Positions 43,165-52,109 of a stretch of DNA of 64,000 bases are shown piece after piece. The translations under genes were made by a program, and so were the position numbers. How positions within the stretch are numbered: the stretch's first letter is position 1; the number at the start of each line of letters is the position of its first letter. The notes under the pieces were generated by a model that searched no databases, was not told where the DNA came from, and worked only from the letters and a program-made list of their open reading frames with translations. The DNA comes from an uncultured Lactobacillus sp. (lineage in GTDB: Bacteria > Bacillota > Bacilli > Lactobacillales > Lactobacillaceae): positions 124,001 to 188,000 of the forward strand of contig CALNAJ010000018.1 of NCBI GenBank assembly GCA_937874695.1, read 5' to 3'.

Positions 43165-45738
43165 TTGCAGAACTTGGATGACTTACAAAAAGTTTTGATC
43201 ATTGGGAGTGGTCCGACGGAAATTGGTCATGAGACCGAGCTCGACAGTGCCACCGTCCAGATCATTACGGGCTTCAAGAAGCACGGTGTCCGGACACTAG
43301 TGATCGACAACAATCCGTTCTCCGTGGCGCTGGAAGAAATTCAGCCAACCAACATGTACGTTCAGGCGGTCACAACCGCTAACGTGCGTCATATCATCGA
43401 GCGCGACCAGCCAGACGCTATCTTACCGACGCTGGGTGGTCTACTGGGAATTCGAATTGCCCAGGAACTCATTGAAAATGGCGACATTGGTCGTTTCGGT
43501 GTCACCATTTTGGGGATGCCCGCCGCGACTCTGCGGCAGATCAACAATCCGGCTGCTCTCAATGACACGCTCAAGGAGATTCATGAGCCGGTTATCGAGG
43601 CCCAGGTCGTCTCGACGGAAGACGAGGCACTAGGCCTGGTCGAGTCGATTGGCTTCCCCTTGATTGTGAAGCCAGTGGCACCGCGCTTGGATACCAACCG
43701 AACGATTTGTGAGAACGTTGATGACATGTTGGATGCTCTGAATCAAGGGTTCGCCCAGTCACGGTTCGACCAGTGTACGCTGGAGCGCAGTGTCGTGGGT
43801 TACAAGGAAATTGAAATGGTGGCGATTCGTGATGTGGCCGATACCAAGGTCCTAATCATAGGACTCGAAAATATTGATACGGTCGGGATTCACTCCGGGG
43901 ATTCCATCGTGGTGACGCCGCCGCAAACGCTGAACGATCGGGAGTACCAAGATTTACGAGATGCCACCTTTCGGATAGCAACCGAATTGGGCATCGTGGG
44001 TGTCATTCACATCCACTTTGCCTTGAATCCGGCCAACCGGCATTTCTATGTGACCAAGATTGCTCCGTACTTTACGCGGGGAGTCGCCTTGGCGGCACGG
44101 ACCACTGGGTATCCACTGGCGCTGGTAACGGGGGCCCTGTTGATCGGTCAACGACTCGTCGACATCAAGTTGCCGAGTCGCTTTGTTAAGCAGACCGCCA
44201 TTATGGAGCCAACAATCGATCACGTCAGCGTGCGGATTCCAATCTGGCCTTTCCAGGAGGTGCCCGATGCCGATCAACACCTAGACACTGTCATGAAGGC
44301 GGTCGGGTCGACGGTCGGTGTGGGACGGTCTGTCGAAGAGGCCATGTTAAAGTCCGTACGGAGCTCTCAGTTTTCACCACGAGATGTGTTGCCCAGCGTC
44401 AGCAATCTAACCGATGGGGAAATGATCAGTCAGCTGATTCATCCGTTGGCTAATCGGATTCTAGTGCTGATTGAAGCGCTTCGACGCGGGTACACCCCCG
44501 ATGAACTGAGCGAACTGACCAAGATCGACATCTTCTATTTCGTTAAACTTCAACATTTATTGAAAATTGAGAAACAAATCAAGGAAAATCCCCAGGACAT
44601 GGACACACTTAAGGTGGCCCGTTACTATGGCTTTGGGGATGGGATGATTGCTCGTATCTGGCAGACGGATACGGCAACCATTCGCCGGTTGTCTGCCGAG
44701 GCGGACATCAAGCCGACCTACAAGATGATTGAACCTACCGCTGGGGAGTTCGACGAACATGCCAGTGGCTATTACAGTACCTTTGAGTATGAGAATGAAA
44801 GTGAACCATTGGGTGACCGGACCGCATTAGTTCTGGGACGTGGCGGTAATCAGTTGGGGCCTAATACGGCGGCAGAGTATTTCACGACTGAGATGCTCAA
44901 GCAACTGAAGCGGGCAGGGTATCATACGATTCTGATGAATACCAACCCGAATGCCATTGGAATCGCTCCGGAGTTCACGGATAAACAGTACGTCGATCCC
45001 ATTCAACTGGGTGACGTGCTCAACGTGATTAAGGTCGAGCATCCGGATATCGTCATCGTTCCGGGAAACCGGCATTACCTGACGCGTGAGCTGGGCAAGC
45101 TGGACTTGAATTTACATGTCCTACCACCAGATCAGGAGAGTAGCCAGGCACAGCCGAAGACGGCGACTATTAGTGTGAGTCTGTTCGTCCACGAGCAACA
45201 CAAGATTGCAGTGGGAGTCATGGATATGATTGCCCCGGGGATGAACCAGGACATTTCGCAAGTCACGGCCTTTCGGATGCCCGCTGAACGGGCCAAAGCC
45301 GATCGACTGAAACTGGTCGAGCAAGCCAAGGAAGCCGTTAGCGAGCACCAGTTGACGGGGATGGTGCAGATCCTCTTTGCACCAAAGAGTAAGGACAGTC
45401 AACAATTGACAGTCGTCGGCATCCGACCGACACGTTTGACGGAGATGGCTTTTTTGAGTAAAGTCACCGGCGTCAATTGGGTACGGATGCTCACCCGACA
45501 ACACATTGGAACGTTAGACGAGAAGGAGCTGGCCGCAATTAAGATCGACCTCAATAGTAAGCGGGTCGCCTTGATGAACGCCGTCTTCCCATTCCAGCAA
45601 CTTCACGTCCTGAACCGGCCGGGAACGACCGATCAGGAAATGGGGGCCACGATTGCCTTTGGGTCGAGTGAGGCCTTAACCTTGAGTAATTTAAGTGATA
45701 CCGAACAGCTCGATAAGATTATTAACCGGACGATTTAA
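43165..45738 (+). CDS. Shortened carbamoyl-phosphate synthase large-subunit homologue, active sites degenerate
   Basis: 857 residues versus about 1060 in CarB. Conserved CarB segments remain (IIGSGPTEIG, PTLGG, GIHSGDSIVVTPPQTLNDRE, the central oligomerisation region, YYSTFEYENES). Both ATP-grasp centres are altered: the EMNPR ligand motif is KIAPY (Lys298, Ala300, Tyr302) in the first half and GIRPT (Gly752, Arg754, Thr756) in the second. The glycine-rich loop near residue 172 is replaced by APRLDTNRT. Roughly 100 residues of the second ATP-grasp domain are missing around residue 655, and the C-terminal allosteric MGS-like domain is absent. TTG start with GGGAGG eight bases upstream. Carbamoyl-phosphate synthesis seems impossible; the present role is unknown. 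Confidence 0.85.
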   Translation: MQNLDDLQKVLIIGSGPTEIGHETELDSATVQIITGFKKHGVRTLVIDNNPFSVALEEIQPTNMYVQAVTTANVRHIIERDQPDAILPTLGGLLGIRIAQELIENGDIGRFGVTILGMPAATLRQINNPAALNDTLKEIHEPVIEAQVVSTEDEALGLVESIGFPLIVKPVAPRLDTNRTICENVDDMLDALNQGFAQSRFDQCTLERSVVGYKEIEMVAIRDVADTKVLIIGLENIDTVGIHSGDSIVVTPPQTLNDREYQDLRDATFRIATELGIVGVIHIHFALNPANRHFYVTKIAPYFTRGVALAARTTGYPLALVTGALLIGQRLVDIKLPSRFVKQTAIMEPTIDHVSVRIPIWPFQEVPDADQHLDTVMKAVGSTVGVGRSVEEAMLKSVRSSQFSPRDVLPSVSNLTDGEMISQLIHPLANRILVLIEALRRGYTPDELSELTKIDIFYFVKLQHLLKIEKQIKENPQDMDTLKVARYYGFGDGMIARIWQTDTATIRRLSAEADIKPTYKMIEPTAGEFDEHASGYYSTFEYENESEPLGDRTALVLGRGGNQLGPNTAAEYFTTEMLKQLKRAGYHTILMNTNPNAIGIAPEFTDKQYVDPIQLGDVLNVIKVEHPDIVIVPGNRHYLTRELGKLDLNLHVLPPDQESSQAQPKTATISVSLFVHEQHKIAVGVMDMIAPGMNQDISQVTAFRMPAERAKADRLKLVEQAKEAVSEHQLTGMVQILFAPKSKDSQQLTVVGIRPTRLTEMAFLSKVTGVNWVRMLTRQHIGTLDEKELAAIKIDLNSKRVALMNAVFPFQQLHVLNRPGTTDQEMGATIAFGSSEALTLSNLSDTEQLDKIINRTI

Positions 45739-45780
45739 CGATCGGTACTCGTCGTGCGTCAGAATTAATTTGTAACTAGC

Positions 45781-45820
45781 AAAAAGCACATCATCAGTGT
45801 TAACTGATGGTGTGCTTTTT
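45781..45820. terminator. Bidirectional terminator between the carB-like gene and rqcH
   Basis: AAAAAGCACA(T)CATCAGT pairs with ACTGATG(G)TGTGCTTTTT. T-runs occur on both strands, ending both convergent units. Confidence 0.92.
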
Positions 45821-45851
45821 ATTTGGAAATTACTTGTATATAGCAATCATC

Positions 45852-47561
45852 CTAATTATCTGCTAGTTTTTCAACCAAATCACTCTCGGGCGTGACGTAG
45901 ACGGTCCGTTGACCGGTAAAAATCACGTAACCGGGTTTGGCGCCATTCGGTTTATGCAGACGCTTGACTGGCAGGTAATCCACGGGAACGTTGCTCGAGG
46001 CACGACCCTTGGAGAAGTAGGCGGCCAGGTTGGCGGCTTCCATGATGGTCGCCTCGCTCGGGTCGTCGTCGTGAATAATGACGTGAGAGCCTGGCATGTC
46101 CTTCACGTGCAACCAAATATCAGTCCGTTTAGCCGTGTGTAGGCTGAGTTGATCGTTTTGCAGGTTGTTCTTCCCAACGGAGATCTTGGTCCCGTCGCTG
46201 GCAGTGAACCGATCTGGCTTGCTGACCTTTTGCCGCTTTTGCTTCTTGTTCTTCTTTTGGTGATCGTGGTCGCGGAGATAACCGCCTTGTTGAAGTTCCA
46301 AGCGGATGTCGACCAGGTCTTTAGGCGCGGCCAGTTCGATCTGGGCCATGATATTGGAGAAGTAGTCGACGTCGGCCTGCGTGATTTTAAGCTGTTCGTT
46401 GACGTAGATTACGGCGTTTTTAGCCTTTTGATACCGCTTGAAGTACTTCTGAGCGTTTTGGTTTGGCGAGAGTTGATTGCTGAGCTTAATCTTCAACATT
46501 TTATTCTCATCGTAGAAGTTGGGCAGGGAAACCTCGGTTTGGCCACGCTCGACTTGGTTGAGGTAGGTCGTTAGGATTTCACCCTTGATCCGATAGTCAT
46601 CGGCATTTTCGGTCTCGGCTAACGTGCGCTGTAGCTTCTTGAGCTTGTTACGGTTCTTCTTGAGCTCATTACGAACGACACGAATCAGGACGCTCCCTTG
46701 TTGCTGAACACGGTCCCGTTCGGCCTTGTCCTGGTAATAGGCATCCAGCAGTTCAGACAGACTCTCGGAAGCCTGTTGCGTGCCAGTCGTCGGGTAAGGG
46801 AAGGCGGTAAAGCTGGTCTTGCCCTTTGGCGAGATGGTCAGCGTTGGCTGTGGCTCGTCGAAACGTGCAAAAAAGTCGCGGAAATGTTGCGCGGCATCGC
46901 CAGGTTCATGTAGCACCGTTGACAAGGCAGCTACCGTGTCCTTACCTAACCCCTGGTATTGATGCTGTAAGGTTTGAGCGAGGACGTCTTCGTTGGGGAA
47001 ATCCCGTAAGGTTTGAGCAAGATCGTCCCGGGGGCCATCGAAGGGATTATCGAGATCCTGTTTCGGTGGATTGATGTATTGTGCACCTGGGAGCAGTAAC
47101 CGGTAACGGTTTTGATCGGAGCCAACGTGCTTGATGGCGTCCAGAATTTTATCGCTGGCACTGTCAACGAGGATGACATTACTGTGCCGGGCCATGATTT
47201 CGATGATCAGGAGTAATTCCTGCTGATCACCCAATTCATTACGAGAGGTAAAGTGGAGGTGAACGACCCGGTCGTTAGCGGCCTGAGTGATGCCTTTAAC
47301 GATGGCACCCTGCAGGTATTTCCGGAGAATCATCGTGAAGTTCGTGGGAACGGGGGGATTGACGTAGGGAATCTGCGTCACTTGAATCCGCGCGTAGGTT
47401 GGATTAGCCGAGAGAAGAATCGGGTAATTGTGGCCGTTGGTGCGAATCGTCAGGACGACTTCGTTATCGTAAGGTTGGTTAATCTTACTAACCCGACCGG
47501 TCGTCAGATTTTGGCTGAGTTCCTGAACCATTGCGTGGGTAAAGGATCCGTCAAATGACAT
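45852..47561 (-). CDS. rqcH: RqcH / NFACT-family ribosome rescue factor (FbpA-like)
   Basis: A 569-residue Rqc2/NEMF homologue that binds stalled large ribosomal subunits and adds C-terminal alanine tails to the nascent chain. The N-terminal NFACT-N domain is MSFDGSFTHAMVQEL through IEIMARHSNVIL. Helix-hairpin-helix and coiled-coil segments occupy the middle (~260-430), with a lysine-rich stretch near 445, and the NFACT-R domain has TDIWLHVKDMPGSHVII. It was earlier named fibronectin-binding protein. AAGGTG precedes the ATG. Single gene. Confidence 0.92.
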   Translation of the reverse strand: MSFDGSFTHAMVQELSQNLTTGRVSKINQPYDNEVVLTIRTNGHNYPILLSANPTYARIQVTQIPYVNPPVPTNFTMILRKYLQGAIVKGITQAANDRVVHLHFTSRNELGDQQELLLIIEIMARHSNVILVDSASDKILDAIKHVGSDQNRYRLLLPGAQYINPPKQDLDNPFDGPRDDLAQTLRDFPNEDVLAQTLQHQYQGLGKDTVAALSTVLHEPGDAAQHFRDFFARFDEPQPTLTISPKGKTSFTAFPYPTTGTQQASESLSELLDAYYQDKAERDRVQQQGSVLIRVVRNELKKNRNKLKKLQRTLAETENADDYRIKGEILTTYLNQVERGQTEVSLPNFYDENKMLKIKLSNQLSPNQNAQKYFKRYQKAKNAVIYVNEQLKITQADVDYFSNIMAQIELAAPKDLVDIRLELQQGGYLRDHDHQKKNKKQKRQKVSKPDRFTASDGTKISVGKNNLQNDQLSLHTAKRTDIWLHVKDMPGSHVIIHDDDPSEATIMEAANLAAYFSKGRASSNVPVDYLPVKRLHKPNGAKPGYVIFTGQRTVYVTPESDLVEKLADN

Positions 47562-47826
47562 GGAAACAACACCTTTCTAGTGAAAATTTTATTTTTAAAA
47601 GAAATTTAGAGTGGTCAGAGAGCTGACTGTGCAGGCTCACGGCTGAATAAGCATAACGGATAATGGCGGTAGATGGGCCGTGGGCAGGTTGTGGGTCACT
47701 GGAAATTGTGCACAGTCTCGCTCCTAAAAATGACGCAACTTTAAGTATAACTGGCTGACGGGTGAAGTGCAAAGAAGACCCCTTAGAATTCCAATAATTT
47801 TAAGGCAAAATCGTCATCAAATTGAC
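47562..47826. other. Divergent gap between rqcH and the marR gene
   Basis: About 265 bp before the marR promoter with no credible gene. A TATACT box on the minus strand (about 47744-47749) could serve rqcH. The middle part is GC-rich with partial self-complementarity but no clear RNA family. Confidence 0.4.
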
Positions 47827-47856
47827 TTGTGATTAGCAAGCAAATCGTTGTACAAT
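47827..47856 (+). promoter_or_regulatory. marR promoter with overlapping palindrome
   Basis: TTGTGA (47827-47832) and TACAAT (47851-47856) are 18 bp apart. The palindrome TTGTACAA (47848-47855) overlaps the -10 box and a further TACAA follows, a typical place for autorepression by a MarR protein. Confidence 0.6.
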
Positions 47857-47879
47857 ACAAGCAAAGGAGTGAGGGCAAA

Positions 47880-48311
47880 ATGAAATCCAGTCTAGCCGCG
47901 TTAATGGCCATCAATAAAGTGCAACAAACGTTGCTGCAACGGATGACCAAGCAGCATCACCTGACCGTTTCCGAGTGGCAGTTACTCGACCACATTGGCG
48001 GCGGTGAAAATACCCAAGAAATTCTTGCCCAACAAACCAAGTTGGATACCTCGACTTTGAGTCGTCAACTGAAGGGCCTGGTTGCCAAAGATATGGTCAC
48101 CAAGAAAGCCATTGGGCGAGACAAACGACAGTTGGTATATACAATAACGGATAACGGTACGGAAACTGCCGCAACAATCAACACGGCATTTGAGACCTTA
48201 TCCGATGATGTTTTTGAACATTGGTCAACCGATGAACGCAATTTATTACAAATATTATTGAACCGGCTCGATAAGAGTATGGACCGGCAACGCACTGTCA
48301 AGGAACCTTGA
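47880..48311 (+). CDS. MarR-family transcriptional regulator
   Basis: 143 residues. The winged helix is recognisable in LTVSEWQLLDHIGG, TQEILAQQTKLDTSTLSRQLKGL and the wing GRDKRQLVYTITDNG. The ATG at 47880 follows GGAGTGAGGG. It precedes a phosphodiesterase-like gene and an MFS gene in the same direction with short gaps, so it probably heads or controls that operon. The ligand is unknown. Confidence 0.88.
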   Translation: MKSSLAALMAINKVQQTLLQRMTKQHHLTVSEWQLLDHIGGGENTQEILAQQTKLDTSTLSRQLKGLVAKDMVTKKAIGRDKRQLVYTITDNGTETAATINTAFETLSDDVFEHWSTDERNLLQILLNRLDKSMDRQRTVKEP

Positions 48312-48334
48312 GGGCGTTTAAGCATAAGGAGTGA

Positions 48335-49645
48335 ATGATTATTCAGCAAAGACTAGTTGTGATTTCTTTAGATGCAATGGGGAGTCGGGACTTAGACGAA
48401 CACTTAGAGGAGCTGCCCAATCTGCGGCGTCTGGTCGTCACGGGGACCCGAGTTAGAAAGGTGCGGGGTATTTATCCCACATTGACCTATCCCTCACATA
48501 CCACGATCATCACCGGACAGTATCCGGCGGTTCACGGCATCGTGAACAATACTAAGATGCAGCCGCAACGCCAGTCACCAGATTGGTACTGGTATCAACG
48601 CGATGTGAAGGTGCCGACCCTGTATGATCTCGTGCGTCAAAAGCACGAGAAGACGGCGGCCTTTCTGTGGCCAGTTACGGCGGGCAGCAAAATTACTTAT
48701 AACTTAGCGGAAATTTTTCCCAACCGGATCTGGACGAACCAAGTTCTGGTTTCCTTAAAGGCCAGCAGTCCAGCCTTTCTATTGCGGATGAATCAACGTT
48801 ACGGTCATTTGCGGCGGGGGATTCAACAACCCGAGCTGGATGACTTCATCACGGCCTGTGCGGTCGATACACTGACCCATAAGAAGCCCACGTTAACGCT
48901 GATTCACCTAGTCGACATGGATAGTATGCGTCACCGCTATGGGGTGCGGTCCGACGAAGCGATGGCGGCTCTGAAGCGCCTGGATGCCCGGGTTGGTAAG
49001 CTGATCGATGCGACGATTGCGGCCGGCACCTTCTCGGCCACGAACTTTGCCATTCTGGGGGATCACTACCAGATCAACGTGGATCACATGATTCACTTGA
49101 ATCAAGCGTTTGCTAAACGCGGCTGGTTGACACCCATGGCTAATGGAACAGTCAAGAATGATTGGCACGTGTGGGCGAAGTCTTGCGATGGGAGTACCTA
49201 CGTGTACACGCGGAACTTTGCGGACAGCAAGCACTTACAACAACTGCTCGAGGAGACCCCTGGTGTTGCCAAGGTGATTGATGGTCAAGCTGCGGCTAAA
49301 CGTGGGGCGGACCCGCACTGTCGCTTTATGGTAGAAGCGGAAGCCGGGTATTACTTTACGGATGAGACCGGTCGTCCTGACGTGGTGGAGGCTGTTGACC
49401 CAGAGAGTCTCGGGCAACCAGACCGCTATCACGGGGTTCACGGTTATGATCCAGATAAGCCGGACTACTTTACGACGTTGGTTCTGAACGGGCCAGCGAT
49501 TAAACCCAATCAAATCATTGATGAGGCGCGGCTGATCGATGAAGCCCCAACCTTTGCACGACTCCTGAATGTGCAGTTTCCTGAAGACTTACCGGGCCAA
49601 GCTTTGACCGCGGCATTCAAGGAGGGCCACGATGAAGTTAAATAA
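48335..49645 (+). CDS. Alkaline-phosphatase-superfamily nucleotide pyrophosphatase/phosphodiesterase
   Basis: 436 residues of the NPP type, binding two metal ions. The first metal Asp is in VVISLDAMGSRD, the nucleophile Thr in YPTLTYPSHTTIITG, other ligands in HLVDMDSMRHRYG and ILGDHYQIN, and the last His region is YHGVHGYDPDKPD. No signal peptide is seen, so it acts in the cytoplasm on a nucleotide-sugar, phosphonate or similar ester. AAGGAG lies closely before the ATG. It overlaps the following MFS gene by 14 bp. Confidence 0.85.
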   Translation: MIIQQRLVVISLDAMGSRDLDEHLEELPNLRRLVVTGTRVRKVRGIYPTLTYPSHTTIITGQYPAVHGIVNNTKMQPQRQSPDWYWYQRDVKVPTLYDLVRQKHEKTAAFLWPVTAGSKITYNLAEIFPNRIWTNQVLVSLKASSPAFLLRMNQRYGHLRRGIQQPELDDFITACAVDTLTHKKPTLTLIHLVDMDSMRHRYGVRSDEAMAALKRLDARVGKLIDATIAAGTFSATNFAILGDHYQINVDHMIHLNQAFAKRGWLTPMANGTVKNDWHVWAKSCDGSTYVYTRNFADSKHLQQLLEETPGVAKVIDGQAAAKRGADPHCRFMVEAEAGYYFTDETGRPDVVEAVDPESLGQPDRYHGVHGYDPDKPDYFTTLVLNGPAIKPNQIIDEARLIDEAPTFARLLNVQFPEDLPGQALTAAFKEGHDEVK

Positions 49646-50879
49646 AGAGCAATGGAGCTGGGTCTTCTACGACTGGGCCAACTCCGGCTACGGTATTATT
49701 GTGACCACGGCGGTTCTGCCGATTTATTTCAAAGGGGTTGCCGAAAGCAGTGGAGTCGCGGCGGCAAATGCTACGGCCTACTGGGGCTATGCCAATAGTT
49801 TTGGCACATTGCTCGTGGCTATCTTGGCACCTTTCCTAGGGGCCTTGGCCGATTACCGCGGGTTCAAGAAACGCCTGCTGACGGGTTTTGCCAGTCTGGG
49901 GATGGTGATGACGCTGGGATTGGCCCTGTTGCCATCCTCGCAGTGGCAGTGGCTGCTGTTCATCTATATCCTGTCGATTCTAGGATATTCGGGTGGGAAT
50001 CTCTTCTATGATAGCTTTCTGACCGATGTCAGTGATGACCAGCAAATGGACCGATTGTCCAGTGTGGGCTACGGCTTTGGCTATCTGGGGGGCGTGATTG
50101 CCTTTCTGATCTTCATGGTCCTCGAGTTCACGAATGGCTTTGGGCATCTGTCGAGTCTGGCCGTTGCACGCTGGGGCTTTGCCTTAGCGGCCGTGTGGTG
50201 GATTGTCTTCTTTATCCCGTTCCAGCGTAACGTGCACCAGCGCCACGCCTTAGACGTCACGTCAGCACCACTGAAGCAGAGCTGGCATCGCGTCTGGCAG
50301 ACGATCATTCACTTGCGGCAACACAAATACTTAGCTTGGTTCCTGATTGCTTACTTCTGCTATATCGATGGGGTCGATACCATCTTTACCATGGCGACCT
50401 CCATCGGCCTGGATATCGGTATCAACAGCACGACACTGATCATGGTACTACTGGTCGTCCAGTTGGTGGCCTTTCCGTTTTCCATCTTCTACGGATGGTT
50501 GGCTGGCAAGACCAGCACCCGAACCGGGATCTTAATTGCCATTATTGTTTACCTGGTGATCTGTGTGGATGCTTTGAATCTGAAATCGACCACGGATTTT
50601 TGGGTTTTGGCGGTCTTAGTCGGGACGAGTCAGGGCGGAATCCAAGCCTTGTCACGGTCCTACTTCGGTCGGCTAGTCCCTAAGGAACGCTCGAGTGAGT
50701 TCTTTGGCTTTTATAACATTTTGGGAAAGTTTTCAGCAGTGCTGGGTCCCGTTTTAGTCGGGGTCGTCACCCAAATGACTGGGCAATCCCGCATTGGGGC
50801 GGCATCGCTGTCGATTCTGTTTGTCATCGGTCTGATAATTTTTCTCACGATTCCACGGTCGGCGACAGGTAAATCCTAG
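49632..50879 (+). CDS. UMF1-type MFS transporter
   Basis: 415 residues with about twelve transmembrane segments. The N-terminal WVFYDWANSGYGIIVTTAVLPIYF and FLGALADYRGFKKRLL are typical of the UMF1 (Atg22-like) group, and the second half has FSIFYGWLAGKTSTRTG. The substrate is unknown. The start overlaps the upstream phosphodiesterase gene by 14 bp, suggesting that transporter and enzyme handle the same compound under the MarR protein. That link is inference. Confidence 0.88.
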   Translation: MKLNKEQWSWVFYDWANSGYGIIVTTAVLPIYFKGVAESSGVAAANATAYWGYANSFGTLLVAILAPFLGALADYRGFKKRLLTGFASLGMVMTLGLALLPSSQWQWLLFIYILSILGYSGGNLFYDSFLTDVSDDQQMDRLSSVGYGFGYLGGVIAFLIFMVLEFTNGFGHLSSLAVARWGFALAAVWWIVFFIPFQRNVHQRHALDVTSAPLKQSWHRVWQTIIHLRQHKYLAWFLIAYFCYIDGVDTIFTMATSIGLDIGINSTTLIMVLLVVQLVAFPFSIFYGWLAGKTSTRTGILIAIIVYLVICVDALNLKSTTDFWVLAVLVGTSQGGIQALSRSYFGRLVPKERSSEFFGFYNILGKFSAVLGPVLVGVVTQMTGQSRIGAASLSILFVIGLIIFLTIPRSATGKS

Positions 50880-51061
50880 TCGTCTCGTCGAAATTATGGT
50901 ATTCTAGTTTTTGAAACTTAATTTTGACCCCAGTGGATATATCATTTTTAAGTCTGCCACTGGCCGTACCGGTTAATCTTGCGCACTGAGTCATGATTAA
51001 CGGTGCGGCTTAATTGTGGGGTAAATGAGTCCTAAACGAAAGATAAAGTAGGTGTACAAAC

Positions 51062-51928
51062 ATGAAGATTGCTGTGGTCACCGATAGTACCAGCTATTTG
51101 TCCGCAGAAGAGGTCGAGCGGTATCACATTCACGTCGTACCTATTCCGGTGATCATTGATGGTCGCTCCTATGATGAAGATGTTGATATTACCACGAGCG
51201 AATTTTACGAGCGATTACGAAATTCCAAGTCCTTCCCCAGCACGTCCCAACCGCCATTAGGCGAAATGATCAATTTATATGATCAGTTGGCCGACGAGGG
51301 GTACGATGCGGTTATCAGCATTCATTTGGCCAGCACAATTTCTGGGTTCGTTAACCAGTTAAAGGCGTTGGCCCCAACGATTGAAAACATCAAGGTCATT
51401 CCATATGATTCACAAATTACTGTTAAATTAATGGGTTACTTAGCCATTGAAGCCTCACGGATGGCCGCAAAGGGTGCCGAACCGGACGAAATCATTGCTC
51501 GGCTCGACGACTTGCGGTCAACGATCGGTGAGTACTTCGTGGTTGATGACCTGCAAAACTTGGTGCGTGGTGGACGGTTGTCTAACGCGTCTGGGTTTAT
51601 TGGGAGTGTCTTACGCATCAAGCCGTTATTGACGTTTGATGATGACACCCATGAGATTGTGGCTTTCGAGAAAGTTCGGTCACGTAAGAAGGCATTAGCC
51701 CGTGTGGAAGACCTCTTTGTCGAGGCCCAATCCAAGGTCGACTACCCGTTACGGGCGTTAGTCTTAGACGCTAACGATCCTGAGGGTGGTCAAGCTTGGG
51801 CTAATAAGATCGCCACGCAGTATCCCGAGATTCCGGTGGAACGGTCATACTTTGGGCCAGTCATTGGGACGCATTTGGGTGAAAAGGCGTTGGCCTTAGC
51901 CTGGTTAAAAGATTTCGATCGCGCTTAA
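51062..51928 (+). CDS. DegV-family fatty-acid-binding protein
   Basis: 288 residues. DegV/FakB-like proteins hold a fatty acid for phosphorylation by FakA. Characteristic parts are VTDSTSYLSAEEV at the N-terminus, SFPSTSQPPLGEMI, ISIHLASTISGFVNQ and the basic loop IKPLLTFDDDTHEIVAFEKVR (21 residues, given shortened as IKPLLTFDDDTHEI). Upstream (50968-51004) a near-perfect inverted repeat ACCGGTTAATC/GATTAACGGT may be regulatory. Single gene before the folate transporter unit. Confidence 0.9.
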   Translation: MKIAVVTDSTSYLSAEEVERYHIHVVPIPVIIDGRSYDEDVDITTSEFYERLRNSKSFPSTSQPPLGEMINLYDQLADEGYDAVISIHLASTISGFVNQLKALAPTIENIKVIPYDSQITVKLMGYLAIEASRMAAKGAEPDEIIARLDDLRSTIGEYFVVDDLQNLVRGGRLSNASGFIGSVLRIKPLLTFDDDTHEIVAFEKVRSRKKALARVEDLFVEAQSKVDYPLRALVLDANDPEGGQAWANKIATQYPEIPVERSYFGPVIGTHLGEKALALAWLKDFDRA

Positions 51929-51980
51929 AGCGTGCATCTTCTAGGTGGTTATGGTAAGCTAGTCGCTGTAATTAAATTTA

Positions 51981-52066
51981 CGGAGTAGGAAATAAAGCGT
52001 CAAGTGCTGGTGGAACGCAATGTGAACACCGGACGAAGGGCAATTGGCCCGCGATTTTATTTCCGC
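51981..52066 (+). ncRNA. Tetrahydrofolate (THF) riboswitch
   Basis: The conserved THF-riboswitch segments occur in order: GGAGTAG, GCGTCAAGTG, ACGAAG and CCGC. P1 is GGAAATAAA (51988-51996) with TTTATTTCC (52056-52064), and P3 is CTGGTG with CACCGG. It lies directly before the folate ECF S-component gene, its classic target, where binding of reduced folates lowers expression. CTCC (52089-52092) can pair with the GGAG of the ribosome-binding site (52097-52100), which suggests control of translation. Confidence 0.9.
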
Positions 52067-52109
52067 ATTGGCCGCAGCGATGTGGCAACTCCCTTAGGAG
52101 ATGTCTGAA

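Noticed and set aside
46149..46574. 141-codon plus-strand frame opposite rqcH, hydrophobic in parts
   Set aside because: The Leu/Val richness arises from the reverse complement of the Lys/Asn/Gln codons of the rqcH coiled coil and basic segment.
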